Source: SVTX01 sp964629615 (GTDB lineage Bacteria; Bacillota; Clostridia; Oscillospirales; CAG-272). From it: a DNA stretch of 64,000 nucleotides. The notes below the pieces were generated by a model. The model saw only the letters and a program-made list of their open reading frames with translations, made no database searches and was not told the DNA's origin. Of this stretch, positions 42,598-52,360 are shown in pieces. Position 1 is the stretch's first letter. Each line of letters starts with the position of its first letter. A program made the position numbers and the translations under genes. Where the stretch lies: positions 90,042-154,041 of the forward strand of contig CAZVUD010000001.1 of the NCBI GenBank assembly GCA_964629615.1, written 5' to 3'.

Positions 42598-43845
42598 TTA
42601 TGTTTTTTTTAAAGTTACAATGTAATTTACCGAATTCATGCAGTAAAAATATGCTTCCTTGATCTCGGAGGTGAATCCGTAGCCCCCGATCACCAGCACA
42701 GGTATCTCTTCTTCGCCCGCCTTTATGATCTGACGCGCGATCCTCTTATATCGGCTATCGCCGCACTTGCGTCGCCCGCTCTCGGGCGTATCGGATATGA
42801 GCTCATATTTTACAGAGAACCGTCCAAAGTGCTTTTCTATAAGCTCCGTACGCGCATCGTCTTCAGTATCTGCCGCTATCCTTATCTCGCTGTATTTGCC
42901 GCTTTCGACAAATGCGGCAACTCTGTTTGCAAGGACAGATATCTCTCCGTCACTGCTTGCCACATCTGACATAACAAGCGGAGATACGGATATTACATCT
43001 AAAAGTCCGCACGCAGGCAAGCTCTCGATCGCATCCGATATAACGGATGGCTTAGCCTTTATACCATGCGATCGCATCATATCCACAAGCTCAAGCGCGG
43101 ATATTACGGCATCGCGCAGTATATCCGATGGGCTCTTAAGCTCGTATTCCCTGCCCTTACAGCATATCGTACGGGATCTTGTGGATATGCGGACATCCTC
43201 ATAATTTCGGTGTATGGACATGCGCACACCCGTTTTCTGACATTTGTCTGAAAAATCCTTGTAATATGCATTGTTTCCCGTAACCACTCCGCGGTTGACC
43301 TTGTCGATGATCTTCAGACTGTCCGATAGCATATCCTGTGACACATCTCCGTACATTTTGGATATGACAGCATAATTAAAGAAGGGTATGACATCCGACA
43401 GAGCCTTGCCAATATCAGATGTGTTCTCAAGTATCACTATATCAGCGCCATGGCTTTTTGCTATGTAAAGAGAAAATGCAAACAAGACCTCCTGCGCCGT
43501 GCATTCACTGAGAGAATGCTTTTTTATGATCGCGCGTATACGCGAAAACACGGCATAGGTATCCTCATTTTCTGGAAATCTTCCGTTTATGCGCACGCAC
43601 TTTCTCACATCTTCGCCATAAGAATCGCTTATAACGCATACAGTATATCCTGCGCCTGCAAGCATAGCCTCAATGGCACAGCACGACGCGTGCGCATATG
43701 CGCCTTCAGATACATATATATATCCGTCGCCTATATTGATCCTGCCAAGCTCATCACAAAGACATTTCAGACGCGTCTGGGATATCTCGGTATCCAGAGC
43801 CGACGGAAGCCCGTTTATATACTTTAAGAGACCATTATATTTCAT
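42598..43845 (-). CDS. FolC/Mur-ligase-like protein without its ATP-binding loop
   Basis: This is a 415-aa protein. The order of segments follows folylpolyglutamate synthase (FolC): INGLPSALDTEI at the start, a strand then loop reading YVSEGAYAHASC where FolC has its P-loop GTNGKGS, CTAQEVLFAFSLYIAKSHGADIVIL in part where FolC has the Thr-Phe-Glu block and VVLE strand, and ISVSPLVMSDVASSDG where FolC has PLVV.DGAHN. Key nucleotide and metal residues are missing, so it is probably not an active ligase. It sits between pgi and a GH13 amylase. Its role is unknown. Confidence 0.55.
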   Translation of the reverse strand: MKYNGLLKYINGLPSALDTEISQTRLKCLCDELGRINIGDGYIYVSEGAYAHASCCAIEAMLAGAGYTVCVISDSYGEDVRKCVRINGRFPENEDTYAVFSRIRAIIKKHSLSECTAQEVLFAFSLYIAKSHGADIVILENTSDIGKALSDVIPFFNYAVISKMYGDVSQDMLSDSLKIIDKVNRGVVTGNNAYYKDFSDKCQKTGVRMSIHRNYEDVRISTRSRTICCKGREYELKSPSDILRDAVISALELVDMMRSHGIKAKPSVISDAIESLPACGLLDVISVSPLVMSDVASSDGEISVLANRVAAFVESGKYSEIRIAADTEDDARTELIEKHFGRFSVKYELISDTPESGRRKCGDSRYKRIARQIIKAGEEEIPVLVIGGYGFTSEIKEAYFYCMNSVNYIVTLKKT

Positions 43846-43884
43846 GTTTCACCTCAAAAGCGCGTCACGGCATTTCAGCTGTCA

Positions 43885-45831
43885 TCAGCATATATCCTCC
43901 ACCTTAAGTATCATGGCGGTATCGCCGCTCACGCGCATGCTCTTCTCATAGGCTCTGCCGCTGAGAAGATCGGTATACCTTTTATCCTTGGGAATATCCA
44001 TAACATAGCTTGCGCCTCGATTGACGACCGTCAATATCAGGCTCTCGCCCTTCTCGCGCGCAAACGCAAGGTGGCTCTCACCTCGGTCTATGATATAGAA
44101 ATCTCCGTCAAAATAGCATTCATTTTCATTTCTTATCCTGCCGAGAGCCTTGTAATGCGCAAGGATCTCAGCTCTGTCGCCGCTGTCGCATTCGCTCCAC
44201 GGAAACGGCATACGGCAAAAGGGATCGTGATATCCTTCAAGACCGACCTCATCGCCGTAAAACACGCTGGGTATTCCGTATACCGTGTATTGGATGACAG
44301 ATGCTATCTTAAGCAGCTTGAGTGCAAACTCTCTGCTTTGCAAGCTCAGCCTTCGCACGGCAAGCTCGTCATTTGAGCCTTCAAGCTCGGAAAGCTCGCT
44401 TCCCAGCACCGTGGTTATCCTCTCGGTATCGTGCGTACCGAGCAGATTCATAAGCTTGTCCGACACTATACGCGGATATGAAGAATATATCTCGACAAGA
44501 GTGTCATACAAGCTCTCCGCATCACCGTATCGGCAAAAATCCATGATCGCATTTCTCAGTGGGTAATTCATAACGCTGTCAAGCTGTCTGCCCGAAAAAT
44601 ATCTTCTTCTTTTTCCGTAAGCTATCTTGTCGCATGCATTCTCCCACACCTCGCCAATTATGACAGCCTCGCCGCCACTCTCAGCCTTTGCGCCTGCGCG
44701 TATCTCGTCAAGAGCCCTGTCATTAAGCTCGTCTGCGACATCAAGACGGAATCCGCTGACGCCGCGGCGGATATATCTGCGTATAACACCGTTCTCCCCT
44801 GTGATCATATCACGGCAGGAGTCGTTACTGAGATCAAGCTTCGGCAGAACGTCTATGCCCCACCAAGATTCGTATTTGTCAGGCCATTCCTTAAAGAAAT
44901 ACCAATCCTTGTATGGGGATGAGCTATCGTTGTACGCGCCGCCGTCATCGTACTTTCCGTATTTATTAAAATACACGCTGTTGTCGCCTGTGTGATTGAA
45001 AACGCCGTCAAGTATGATGCCAATGCCGCGTTTTCCTGCCTCACATATAAGCTCATCAAGTGCCTTTTCGCCGCCGAACATCTCGTCCACCTTGAAATAA
45101 TTCGCCGTATCGTATTTATGGTTGGAATACGCCTCAAATATCGGGCTGAGATAAACAGTCTTTACACCAAGCTCCGAAAGGTAATCCAGCTTTTGCGCAA
45201 CTCCAAAGAGCGTGCCGCCGAAAAACTCGTTATTTTTAAGGTGCCCGCCCTGAACGCTCGCATATTCGGGGATACCGTGATCCCAATCGGGATTCATGCG
45301 TGCATCATCTCTGCATCTTATGGCATCAACATCCGCGCCCTCGCCTCTGTAAAAGCGATCCACGAATATATGATACATCACGCCGCGTCCAAAGGACACA
45401 GGTGTCCTATATCCCTTTTCGTACACGAGCATTCGCGATCTTGCGCCCTCCTTTGGTGAAAGCTCAAGATCAAGATTATTTCTCGAATGAGTAAACAGCG
45501 TATCATTGCCGCGCAAAAGCAACAGCTCATAATAGAACAGACCGTATCCGACATCTCCGCAAAGCTCTTCTGTATCAAGCGACACAGAATATATATCGTG
45601 AACGCCGTCAGAGCCCGAAAATTCCAGCGGGAGATCTCTGTCTCCCCCGCCATCGCGGCAGATCCTGAGTACTATTCCCATAGCACCGATAGTCCGCGAA
45701 AGCGACACCTCAAGGTCCAGCACCGTGCCGCATTCAAATGCGCCATAGAGTGTGACATCCTTGTCGCCTGCGAATTTTCTTATGATACAGTCAGTATTTT
45801 TTTCAATATCATTAAACAGTTTAGGTAACAT
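43885..45831 (-). CDS. GH13 alpha-amylase family glycosidase, cytoplasmic
   Basis: This is a 648-aa protein without a signal peptide. An N-terminal beta-domain (about 1-120) precedes the barrel. The four conserved regions are intact: DGVFNHTG, GFRLDVADEL (nucleophile Asp), IIGEVWE (acid/base Glu) and LLGTHDTERI. The best fit is a neopullulanase/cyclomaltodextrinase-like enzyme acting on maltodextrins inside the cell. It is 57 bp after glgP, with a hairpin between, and fits glycogen breakdown. Confidence 0.88.
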   Translation of the reverse strand: MLPKLFNDIEKNTDCIIRKFAGDKDVTLYGAFECGTVLDLEVSLSRTIGAMGIVLRICRDGGGDRDLPLEFSGSDGVHDIYSVSLDTEELCGDVGYGLFYYELLLLRGNDTLFTHSRNNLDLELSPKEGARSRMLVYEKGYRTPVSFGRGVMYHIFVDRFYRGEGADVDAIRCRDDARMNPDWDHGIPEYASVQGGHLKNNEFFGGTLFGVAQKLDYLSELGVKTVYLSPIFEAYSNHKYDTANYFKVDEMFGGEKALDELICEAGKRGIGIILDGVFNHTGDNSVYFNKYGKYDDGGAYNDSSSPYKDWYFFKEWPDKYESWWGIDVLPKLDLSNDSCRDMITGENGVIRRYIRRGVSGFRLDVADELNDRALDEIRAGAKAESGGEAVIIGEVWENACDKIAYGKRRRYFSGRQLDSVMNYPLRNAIMDFCRYGDAESLYDTLVEIYSSYPRIVSDKLMNLLGTHDTERITTVLGSELSELEGSNDELAVRRLSLQSREFALKLLKIASVIQYTVYGIPSVFYGDEVGLEGYHDPFCRMPFPWSECDSGDRAEILAHYKALGRIRNENECYFDGDFYIIDRGESHLAFAREKGESLILTVVNRGASYVMDIPKDKRYTDLLSGRAYEKSMRVSGDTAMILKVEDIC

Positions 45832-45842
45832 TCCAATTACTT

Positions 45843-45875
45843 TTACGCATTTGCAAGGTCATTGCAAATGCGTAA
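45843..45875 (-). other. Perfect hairpin between glgP and the GH13 gene
   Basis: TTACGCATTTGCAA and its complement form a 14-bp stem with a 5-nt loop. There is no T run on the minus strand, so it is more likely a transcript-stability or processing hairpin than a terminator. Confidence 0.6.
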
Positions 45876-45887
45876 TATTCAATTCAT

Positions 45888-48317
45888 TTAGTTTTTCTTA
45901 ACAGGCTTTATGTGCCAGAACTTTTCAGCATATTCGTTTATACATCTGTCTGCTGCAAAGAAGCCTGCACTTGCTGTGTTGTTAAGTGCCATCTTCGACC
46001 ACATGGTCTTATTCTCATATGCCTTTATCATATTGGCATGAGTGCTTCTGTAAGACTCGAAATCAGCAAGGCACATATAGGGGTCTGCTATACCGTTTCC
46101 GGAAATGAGGTATGCCGCGATATCAGCAAATGACTCACCTGCAAATCCTACATAAAGATAATTTATTATTCTCTTAAGACGCTCGTTGTTTGCATAGTAC
46201 TCAACGCTTCTGTATCCGCGCATCCAAAGCTCGTCCACCTCTCTTGCGGTAAGACCGAATATGAACATATTGTCATCGCCCACAGCATCCAGCATCTCAA
46301 TATTTGCACCGTCAAGAGTTCCTATCGTCAAAGCGCCGTTGATCATGAGCTTCATGCATCCTGTACCGCTCGCCTCCTTACCTGCGAGAGATATCTGCTG
46401 TGATATCTCGGCTGAAGGAATGAGTATCTCGGCTGTGCTTACATCGTAGTTCTCAAGGAACACTACATTGAGCTTTTCCTTTATTCTCGGATTTCTCTCA
46501 ATATCCTTGGATATGAGGGATATGAGCTGTATTATTCTCTTTGCCATATCGTATCCCGGTGCAGCCTTTGCGCCGAAGATAAAGGTCTGAGGAACGATAT
46601 CAAGATCGGGATCATCCTTAAGATCAAGGTATATACCTATAATATTAAGCACATTGAGAAGCTGACGCTTGTACTCATGAAGTCGCTTGATCTGAACATC
46701 GAAAAGCGAATCCGTATCTAATATCTTGCCTGTTTTCTTATAATAGTGCTCGGCAAATCTGACCTTATTGCCATGCTTTATCTCTGCAAATCTATCAAGC
46801 ACCTGCTTGTCGTCTGCAAATTTCTTGAATTCAGAGAGCTGAGTGGGGTCGTGTCTGTATCCTGTGCCTATGCACTCATCAAGCAAGGATGCAAGCTCGG
46901 GGTTGGAATAGCACAGCCAGCGACGGTGAGCTATACCGTTAGTTACATTTTCAAATCTGTCGGGATACATCTTATAGAAGTCCTTGAATACGGAATCCTT
47001 GAGTATCTGAGAATGGAGCTTGGAAACACCGTTTACGGAATGTGAACCAATGACTGAAAGGTTTGCCATGCGTACATTACCGTAGCCCACAACGCTCATG
47101 TTGGATATTCTCTGCCAATTGCCCGGGAAAGCATCCCATGCCTCGCGGCAGAATCTCTCGTTTATCTCTTTGATTATTGTATATATTCTCGGGAGCTTGA
47201 GTCTGAAAAGGTCCTCATTCCATGTTTCAAGCGCCTCGGGCATTACAGTGTGGTTGGTATATGAGCATATCTTTACCACCTTATCCCATGCCTTTTCCCA
47301 AGGATAGAAATATTCGTCCACAAGTATTCTCATAAGCTCGGGAACGCAGAGCGCAGGATGTGTATCATTTATGTGGATGGCGATCTTATCCTCAAGATTG
47401 TCAAGCGTGCCATACAGCGCCATATGGTCGCGAATTATGCTCTGAACAGAAGCGGAAACAAGGAAATACTGCTGTGAAAGACGAAGCAGCTTGCCCTCCT
47501 GGTGATTATCCGAGGGGTAGAGCACCTTGCAGAGTGCCTCTGCCTTTGTGTTCTCCTCCATTGCCTTTTGATACTGACCCTGTGTAAAGAGTCCCATGTT
47601 AAAGTCCTGTATAACTCTGGACTTCCACAGGCGCAGTCTGCTGACTCCGTCGCTGTCAGCACCCGATATCATCATATCGTAAGGAACTGCCTCGATCTCC
47701 TCTGCTCCCTCATAGGATATCTCATTTCTTCCGTTTACCCACTTTTCGTTCACCTTGCCGCCAAAACGAACTATAAAGGAGCGGTCTGTTCTCGGAACGA
47801 GCCAAACATCTCCGCCGGGAAGCCATACATCGGGAAGCTCTACCTGCATTCCGTCAACTATCTTCTGCTTAAAAAGACCGTATTCGTAGCAAAGCGAAAA
47901 TCCCGTCGCGGGATAGTCAAGTGATGAGAGCGAATCCATAAAGCATGCCGCAAGTCTGCCAAGACCGCCGTTTCCGAGTCCTGCATCAGGCTCACACTCA
48001 TAAAGGTCATCAAGCTTAAATCCAAATTCAGTCAGTGCACTCGCATACTCTTCGTTAAGTCCGAGATTGTGAAGATTGGTCTTGAGCGAACGTCCAAGCA
48101 AAAATTCCATGCACATGTAATATATGCGCTTTGCTCCCTGCTTGTTCACTTCCTTTTTGAATGTGCCTCTTTTTTGGGTAAGTATATCTCTTACCGTCAT
48201 TGAAACCGCCTTGTACATCTGCTCATCGGTAGCCTCCTGAGGAGTGCATCCGAAATATCTTGCAAGCTTTACTTCAACGTTTTCCTTGATCTGTGCCGTG
48301 TTTAACTTCGTGTTCAT
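45888..48317 (-). CDS. glgP: Glycogen phosphorylase
   Basis: This is an 809-aa protein. The pyridoxal-phosphate lysine is in EASGTGCMKLMINGALTIGT, with the RIHEYKRQ-like segment (KRLHEYKRQLLNVL) and DGANIEM. It phosphorolyses alpha-1,4-glucan to glucose-1-phosphate. AAAGGG precedes the ATG. The gene lies 85 bp after glgA and is followed by the amylase, so the breakdown genes follow the synthesis genes on the same strand. Confidence 0.96.
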   Translation of the reverse strand: MNTKLNTAQIKENVEVKLARYFGCTPQEATDEQMYKAVSMTVRDILTQKRGTFKKEVNKQGAKRIYYMCMEFLLGRSLKTNLHNLGLNEEYASALTEFGFKLDDLYECEPDAGLGNGGLGRLAACFMDSLSSLDYPATGFSLCYEYGLFKQKIVDGMQVELPDVWLPGGDVWLVPRTDRSFIVRFGGKVNEKWVNGRNEISYEGAEEIEAVPYDMMISGADSDGVSRLRLWKSRVIQDFNMGLFTQGQYQKAMEENTKAEALCKVLYPSDNHQEGKLLRLSQQYFLVSASVQSIIRDHMALYGTLDNLEDKIAIHINDTHPALCVPELMRILVDEYFYPWEKAWDKVVKICSYTNHTVMPEALETWNEDLFRLKLPRIYTIIKEINERFCREAWDAFPGNWQRISNMSVVGYGNVRMANLSVIGSHSVNGVSKLHSQILKDSVFKDFYKMYPDRFENVTNGIAHRRWLCYSNPELASLLDECIGTGYRHDPTQLSEFKKFADDKQVLDRFAEIKHGNKVRFAEHYYKKTGKILDTDSLFDVQIKRLHEYKRQLLNVLNIIGIYLDLKDDPDLDIVPQTFIFGAKAAPGYDMAKRIIQLISLISKDIERNPRIKEKLNVVFLENYDVSTAEILIPSAEISQQISLAGKEASGTGCMKLMINGALTIGTLDGANIEMLDAVGDDNMFIFGLTAREVDELWMRGYRSVEYYANNERLKRIINYLYVGFAGESFADIAAYLISGNGIADPYMCLADFESYRSTHANMIKAYENKTMWSKMALNNTASAGFFAADRCINEYAEKFWHIKPVKKN

Positions 48318-48402
48318 TAATGTACCCTTTCTGTGACAGACCGCTGTCCGTCGAGTTAAAAAATATAATAAGCCGCTCTTTAAGAGTCGTTATTTTTCTT
48401 TA

Positions 48403-49848
48403 TCAGCAAAGAGATGCGTACATAGCCATGTAAGCATCTGCCGATGCTGCCCATGAGAAATCCGTGCCCATGATCTTGCTTACAAATCTCTTGCGCAAAG
48501 GAAGATCCTGCCAGAGTGCGACAGCCGCCCTTGTTCTCTCAAGCAGCTCATCGGATGAATAATTTGCAAATGTAAATCCGTTTCCGCATATCTCATCGCC
48601 GTTCATCCAATAAGGCTTTATGGAATCATAAAGACCGCCTGTTTCCCTGACTACGGGGATCGCGCCGTATCTTGAAGCGATCATCTGCGACAGTCCGCAC
48701 GGCTCGCTCTTTGACGGCATGAGGAATATGTCACATGCCGCATATATCTTCTTGGAAAGATCGCGGTCATACAGAAGCAGTGCCTTTACCTTGTCGGGGA
48801 AATTCTTCTCAAGCTCACTAAAGAAGCTCTCGTATCTCGCCTCGCCCTTTCCGAGCACTACGAGCTGAATGTCATTGCTTGAAACCAGCTCATACGCCAT
48901 AGAGGAAAGTATATCAAGTCCCTTATGGGATGCAAGCCTTGATATTACGCAGAGCATGGGAACATCATCTCTAACGGGAAGTCCGCATTGCTCCTGCAGA
49001 TACGCCTTGTTCTGTGCCTTTGCCTTTACAAATCCGCGTCTGTCATAATTCTTTTCGATAACAGTATCCCTTGCAGGATCGTAATACTTATAGTCTATAC
49101 CGTTCAGTATTCCCGTTACCTTGCCCTCATTTCTCTTAAGCACATGGTAAAGACCGTGAGAATATTCCTCCGTCATGATCTCCTGCGCATAGCGCGGGCT
49201 TACCGTGCTTACTATATGCGCACACTCAATTGCCGCCTTCGTAAGGTTTACGCAATCATCATATCGCATGAGCGCGTAATGCTCAGGTCCGAGATCGAAT
49301 ATATCGGTGAGCGTATCAAAGCCGTACTTGCCCTGATACTCTATATTGTGTATCGTATACACGCTCTTTATGTCTTCATATCCGGGTCTGTATTTATACT
49401 TTGTGTTGAGATATACGACTGTAAGCGCGCTTGACCAATCGTTTGCGTGCAGGATATCGGGATGGAAATCCAATTTATCCATAAGCTCCATTACAGCCTT
49501 TGAGAAAAATGCATATCTCTCGCCGTCATCATAAAATCCGTAAAGCGACTCGCGCTTGAAATAATATTCGTTGTCTATGAAATAATAGGTAACGTTATCC
49601 TTTACAAGGCTCTTTATGCCGCAATAGAGATTACGCCATGAAAGTGATACGGTAAATACCGCCTCATCCTTCATCATGCTCCTCCACTCGTCCTTTATCG
49701 CAGAATAGAGAGGGAGCACCACTCTGACATCTACATTGCTCTTTTGCTGTGCTTTTATTGCCGCAGGAAGAGATCCGAGCACATCTCCAAGACCGCCCGT
49801 AGCGGCAAAAGGCATTACCTCTGCTCCTACAAATAGTATCTTTTTCAT
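48403..49848 (-). CDS. glgA: Glycogen synthase, GT5 type
   Basis: This is a 481-aa protein. GT5 features include HANDWSSALTVVYL, YTIHNIEYQGKY and the C-terminal PSKSEPCGLSQMIASRYGAIPVVRETGGL, which carries the ADP-glucose-binding glutamate. The N-terminal motif that is usually KTGGL is ATGGL, with Ala16 in place of the lysine that contacts ADP-glucose in E. coli GlgA. The other elements look intact, so activity is still expected. A terminator-like hairpin separates it from glgD. Confidence 0.95.
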   Translation of the reverse strand: MKKILFVGAEVMPFAATGGLGDVLGSLPAAIKAQQKSNVDVRVVLPLYSAIKDEWRSMMKDEAVFTVSLSWRNLYCGIKSLVKDNVTYYFIDNEYYFKRESLYGFYDDGERYAFFSKAVMELMDKLDFHPDILHANDWSSALTVVYLNTKYKYRPGYEDIKSVYTIHNIEYQGKYGFDTLTDIFDLGPEHYALMRYDDCVNLTKAAIECAHIVSTVSPRYAQEIMTEEYSHGLYHVLKRNEGKVTGILNGIDYKYYDPARDTVIEKNYDRRGFVKAKAQNKAYLQEQCGLPVRDDVPMLCVISRLASHKGLDILSSMAYELVSSNDIQLVVLGKGEARYESFFSELEKNFPDKVKALLLYDRDLSKKIYAACDIFLMPSKSEPCGLSQMIASRYGAIPVVRETGGLYDSIKPYWMNGDEICGNGFTFANYSSDELLERTRAAVALWQDLPLRKRFVSKIMGTDFSWAASADAYMAMYASLC

Positions 49849-49896
49849 TGATCCTCTGCCTTTCCGTATTATTTTATATCAGTCGAAAAAAGTCGT

Positions 49897-49932
49897 ATAA
49901 CTCTTATCGGCATCATATCCGATAAGAGTTAT
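49897..49932 (-). terminator. Hairpin/terminator after glgD
   Basis: ATAACTCTTATCGG and its complement form a 14-bp stem. On the minus strand TTTTTT follows a few bases later, so it likely ends part of the glgB-glgC-glgD transcripts before glgA. Confidence 0.65.
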
Positions 49933-49948
49933 CGATATTATATCGGCA

Positions 49949-51082
49949 TCAAACCGACATGTTCTTGCCTATGTAGAACGGCATGCTCTCGTGTCCCGAG
50001 AGGTTTCTTCCGTCCTTGATCATAACATTCTTGTCGGTTATAACGCAATTCAGCGATGCGTCAGGGCAAACGTATGTATCCTGGAAGAGTATGGAGTTCT
50101 TTACGACTGCTCCGCGCGATACCTTTACGCCTCTGAATATTATGGAATTTTCCACAGTTCCCTCAATTACACATCCGTCGGCAACCACGGAATTTACTAC
50201 CTTAGCGCCTTCACAGTATCTTGTGGGGGCTGAATTACGCACCTTTGTAAGTATGGGATGATTCTTTATGCCAAAGAGTCCTTCTCTTGCCTCGCTCGTG
50301 AGAAGCTTCATGGAGCAGGCAAAATATTCCTCCATGGATCCGATATGTGAATACCAGCCGTTATATTCATACACACGGTAATCCGAATTTTCAATGTTCT
50401 TGAGTATTATATCGTGGAGGAAGCTCGTATATCCGTGAGCCAATGAGGTCTCTATTATTCCCATGAGATATGTTCTCTTCATGACCATGATGTTTGCATA
50501 AACATGTGTCATGCCGTCGAACGTCTTTCTTTCGGTAAAGTCACGCACTCTGCCTTCTTCATCCGTGTCAATTACGGACAATTTTTCACTTGACGTGTAT
50601 CCCGTAAGATCCATGGTCTTTGTAACGAAGGTTATCTCCGCGTCGCTCTTTATATGTGCCTTCAATACATCCTGAAGATCTATATTGCATATAACATCGC
50701 AATCGGACATAACGACATAGTCCTCATCACAGCGGGAAATAAAGTTTGCCGCACCGATAATGGACTCCAGACGCGACGTATTGACTCTGCCCATAGATGT
50801 GCTGTCAAATGACGTGATATAAGGCGGAAGTATCTTGATACCGCCAGAGCGTCTTGCAAGATCCCAGTCCTTGCCTGTTTCTATATGGTCAAGCAATGAC
50901 TGATAGTTATTGTGTGTAACGATGCCTATCTTGGTTATCTCGGAATTTACCATATTGGAGAGCATAAAATCTATGAGTCTGTATCTGCCGCCGAAAGGAA
51001 TACTTGCCGTAGTCCTCATTCTCGTAAGCTCGGGAATGCTGTTATCATGTATATTTGTAAATATAAGACCTACTGCTGTCAT
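49949..51082 (-). CDS. glgD: GlgD, regulatory partner of ADP-glucose pyrophosphorylase
   Basis: This is a 377-aa protein. It has the GlgC fold (PFGGRYRLIDFMLSNMVNSEI) and C-terminal left-handed beta-helix repeats, but lacks the GGxGxRL loop of the catalytic subunit: the N-terminus reads GLIFTNIHDNS. This is the usual GlgD pattern in Firmicutes, where it forms a hetero-complex with GlgC and tunes its activity. It lies 20 bp after glgC. Confidence 0.92.
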   Translation of the reverse strand: MTAVGLIFTNIHDNSIPELTRMRTTASIPFGGRYRLIDFMLSNMVNSEITKIGIVTHNNYQSLLDHIETGKDWDLARRSGGIKILPPYITSFDSTSMGRVNTSRLESIIGAANFISRCDEDYVVMSDCDVICNIDLQDVLKAHIKSDAEITFVTKTMDLTGYTSSEKLSVIDTDEEGRVRDFTERKTFDGMTHVYANIMVMKRTYLMGIIETSLAHGYTSFLHDIILKNIENSDYRVYEYNGWYSHIGSMEEYFACSMKLLTSEAREGLFGIKNHPILTKVRNSAPTRYCEGAKVVNSVVADGCVIEGTVENSIIFRGVKVSRGAVVKNSILFQDTYVCPDASLNCVITDKNVMIKDGRNLSGHESMPFYIGKNMSV

Positions 51083-51102
51083 TTTTACATACCCTCCTCA
51101 AA

Positions 51103-52287
51103 TCATCTTTCAGAGATCATAGCGCCCGCCTCAACGACCGCGCCGCTATCTATCTTAACGTCCTCGCCGATAACGGATATCTCGACGCCGTCCGCTTTAG
51201 CCTTGCCGACATGTGCACCCTCGCCGATGTACACGCCCGTATCTATGATCGAATACTCGACCTGCGCTCCGCGCTCTATTACGGTATCACCCATAAGCAC
51301 GCTGTCGCAAACGCTTGCGCCCTCAGCGATCTTTACGCCTGCACCGATAACGCAGTTTTTAACCGAGCCGTATATCTCACAGCCCTCTGTGATATAGCTG
51401 TTTTCCACATTCGCATGTGCGCCGACAAACTGCGGTCCTTCTGCGGAATGTCTTGAATATATCCTCCACTTTTTGTCGCCGAGATCAAGCACGGGAGATG
51501 AACCGAGAAGATCCATGTTAGCCTCCCAGAGTGAAGAAATGGTTCCGACGTCCTTCCAGTATCCCTCAAAGGAATATGCATACATGCTCTCACCTGCCGC
51601 AAGCATATTGGGGATGATGTTCTTGCCGAAGTCGTTTGAGGATGAAGGATCTTCATTGTCCTCGGCAAGATATGCCTCAAGCTTCTTTGTATCGAATATG
51701 TATATACCCATAGACGCCTTTGTGCTGTCGGGATGCTTGGGCTTTTCGGAGAACTTGTATATAGAACCGTCGGGATTAGTGCTCATTATACCGAATCTTG
51801 ACGCTTCCTCGATCGGAACGTCTATTACCGCGATGGTGCAGGCTGCACCCACGGATTTATGGTAATCAAGCATCTTGGAGTAGTCCATCTTGTAGATATG
51901 GTCACCCGAGAGTATGAGCACATGATCGGGATCGTATCTCTTGATAAATTCAAGGTTCTGATAGATGGCATTTGCAGTTCCCTTATACCAATCGGCTGAT
52001 TTCTGTCCTTGATAGGGAGGAAGGATGTTTACACCTCCGTACACTCTGTCAAGGTCCCACGGCTGACCGTTGCCTATGTACTCGTTTAAAACGAGAGGCT
52101 GATACTGCGTGAGGACACCTACCGTGTCTATTCCTGAATTGATGCAATTGGAAAGCGGGAAATCAATGATCCTGTACTTTCCGCCAAAGGGTACTGCCGG
52201 TTTTGCTGTCTTTTTAGTGAGTGCGTAGAGTCTTGAGCCTTGTCCGCCTGCAAGAAGCATGCCGACACATTCTTTTTTCTTAAACAT
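51103..52287 (-). CDS. glgC: Glucose-1-phosphate adenylyltransferase
   Basis: This is a 394-aa protein. The loop LLAGGQGSRLYALTKKTAKP and PFGGKYRIIDFPLSNC form the nucleotide site; YKGTANAIYQN, LSGDHIYKMDY and FSEKP are conserved. The C-terminus holds hexapeptide beta-helix repeats. It makes ADP-glucose from glucose-1-phosphate and ATP, the committed step of glycogen synthesis, and pairs with GlgD. It is 73 bp after the GlgB-like gene. Confidence 0.96.
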   Translation of the reverse strand: MFKKKECVGMLLAGGQGSRLYALTKKTAKPAVPFGGKYRIIDFPLSNCINSGIDTVGVLTQYQPLVLNEYIGNGQPWDLDRVYGGVNILPPYQGQKSADWYKGTANAIYQNLEFIKRYDPDHVLILSGDHIYKMDYSKMLDYHKSVGAACTIAVIDVPIEEASRFGIMSTNPDGSIYKFSEKPKHPDSTKASMGIYIFDTKKLEAYLAEDNEDPSSSNDFGKNIIPNMLAAGESMYAYSFEGYWKDVGTISSLWEANMDLLGSSPVLDLGDKKWRIYSRHSAEGPQFVGAHANVENSYITEGCEIYGSVKNCVIGAGVKIAEGASVCDSVLMGDTVIERGAQVEYSIIDTGVYIGEGAHVGKAKADGVEISVIGEDVKIDSGAVVEAGAMISER

Positions 52288-52360
52288 TGAAACCTCTCCT
52301 TCAAAGATATATGTTGTATTGTTTTATTTTATAAGCCCGCATAGGGCATGATCTTCGTAT

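Noticed and set aside
42598..43845. Straight call as folC
   Set aside because: The P-loop and the DGAHN motif are absent.
45843..45875. Terminator between glgP and the GH13 gene
   Set aside because: The stem is perfect but no T run follows on the minus strand, so it is listed as a hairpin only.
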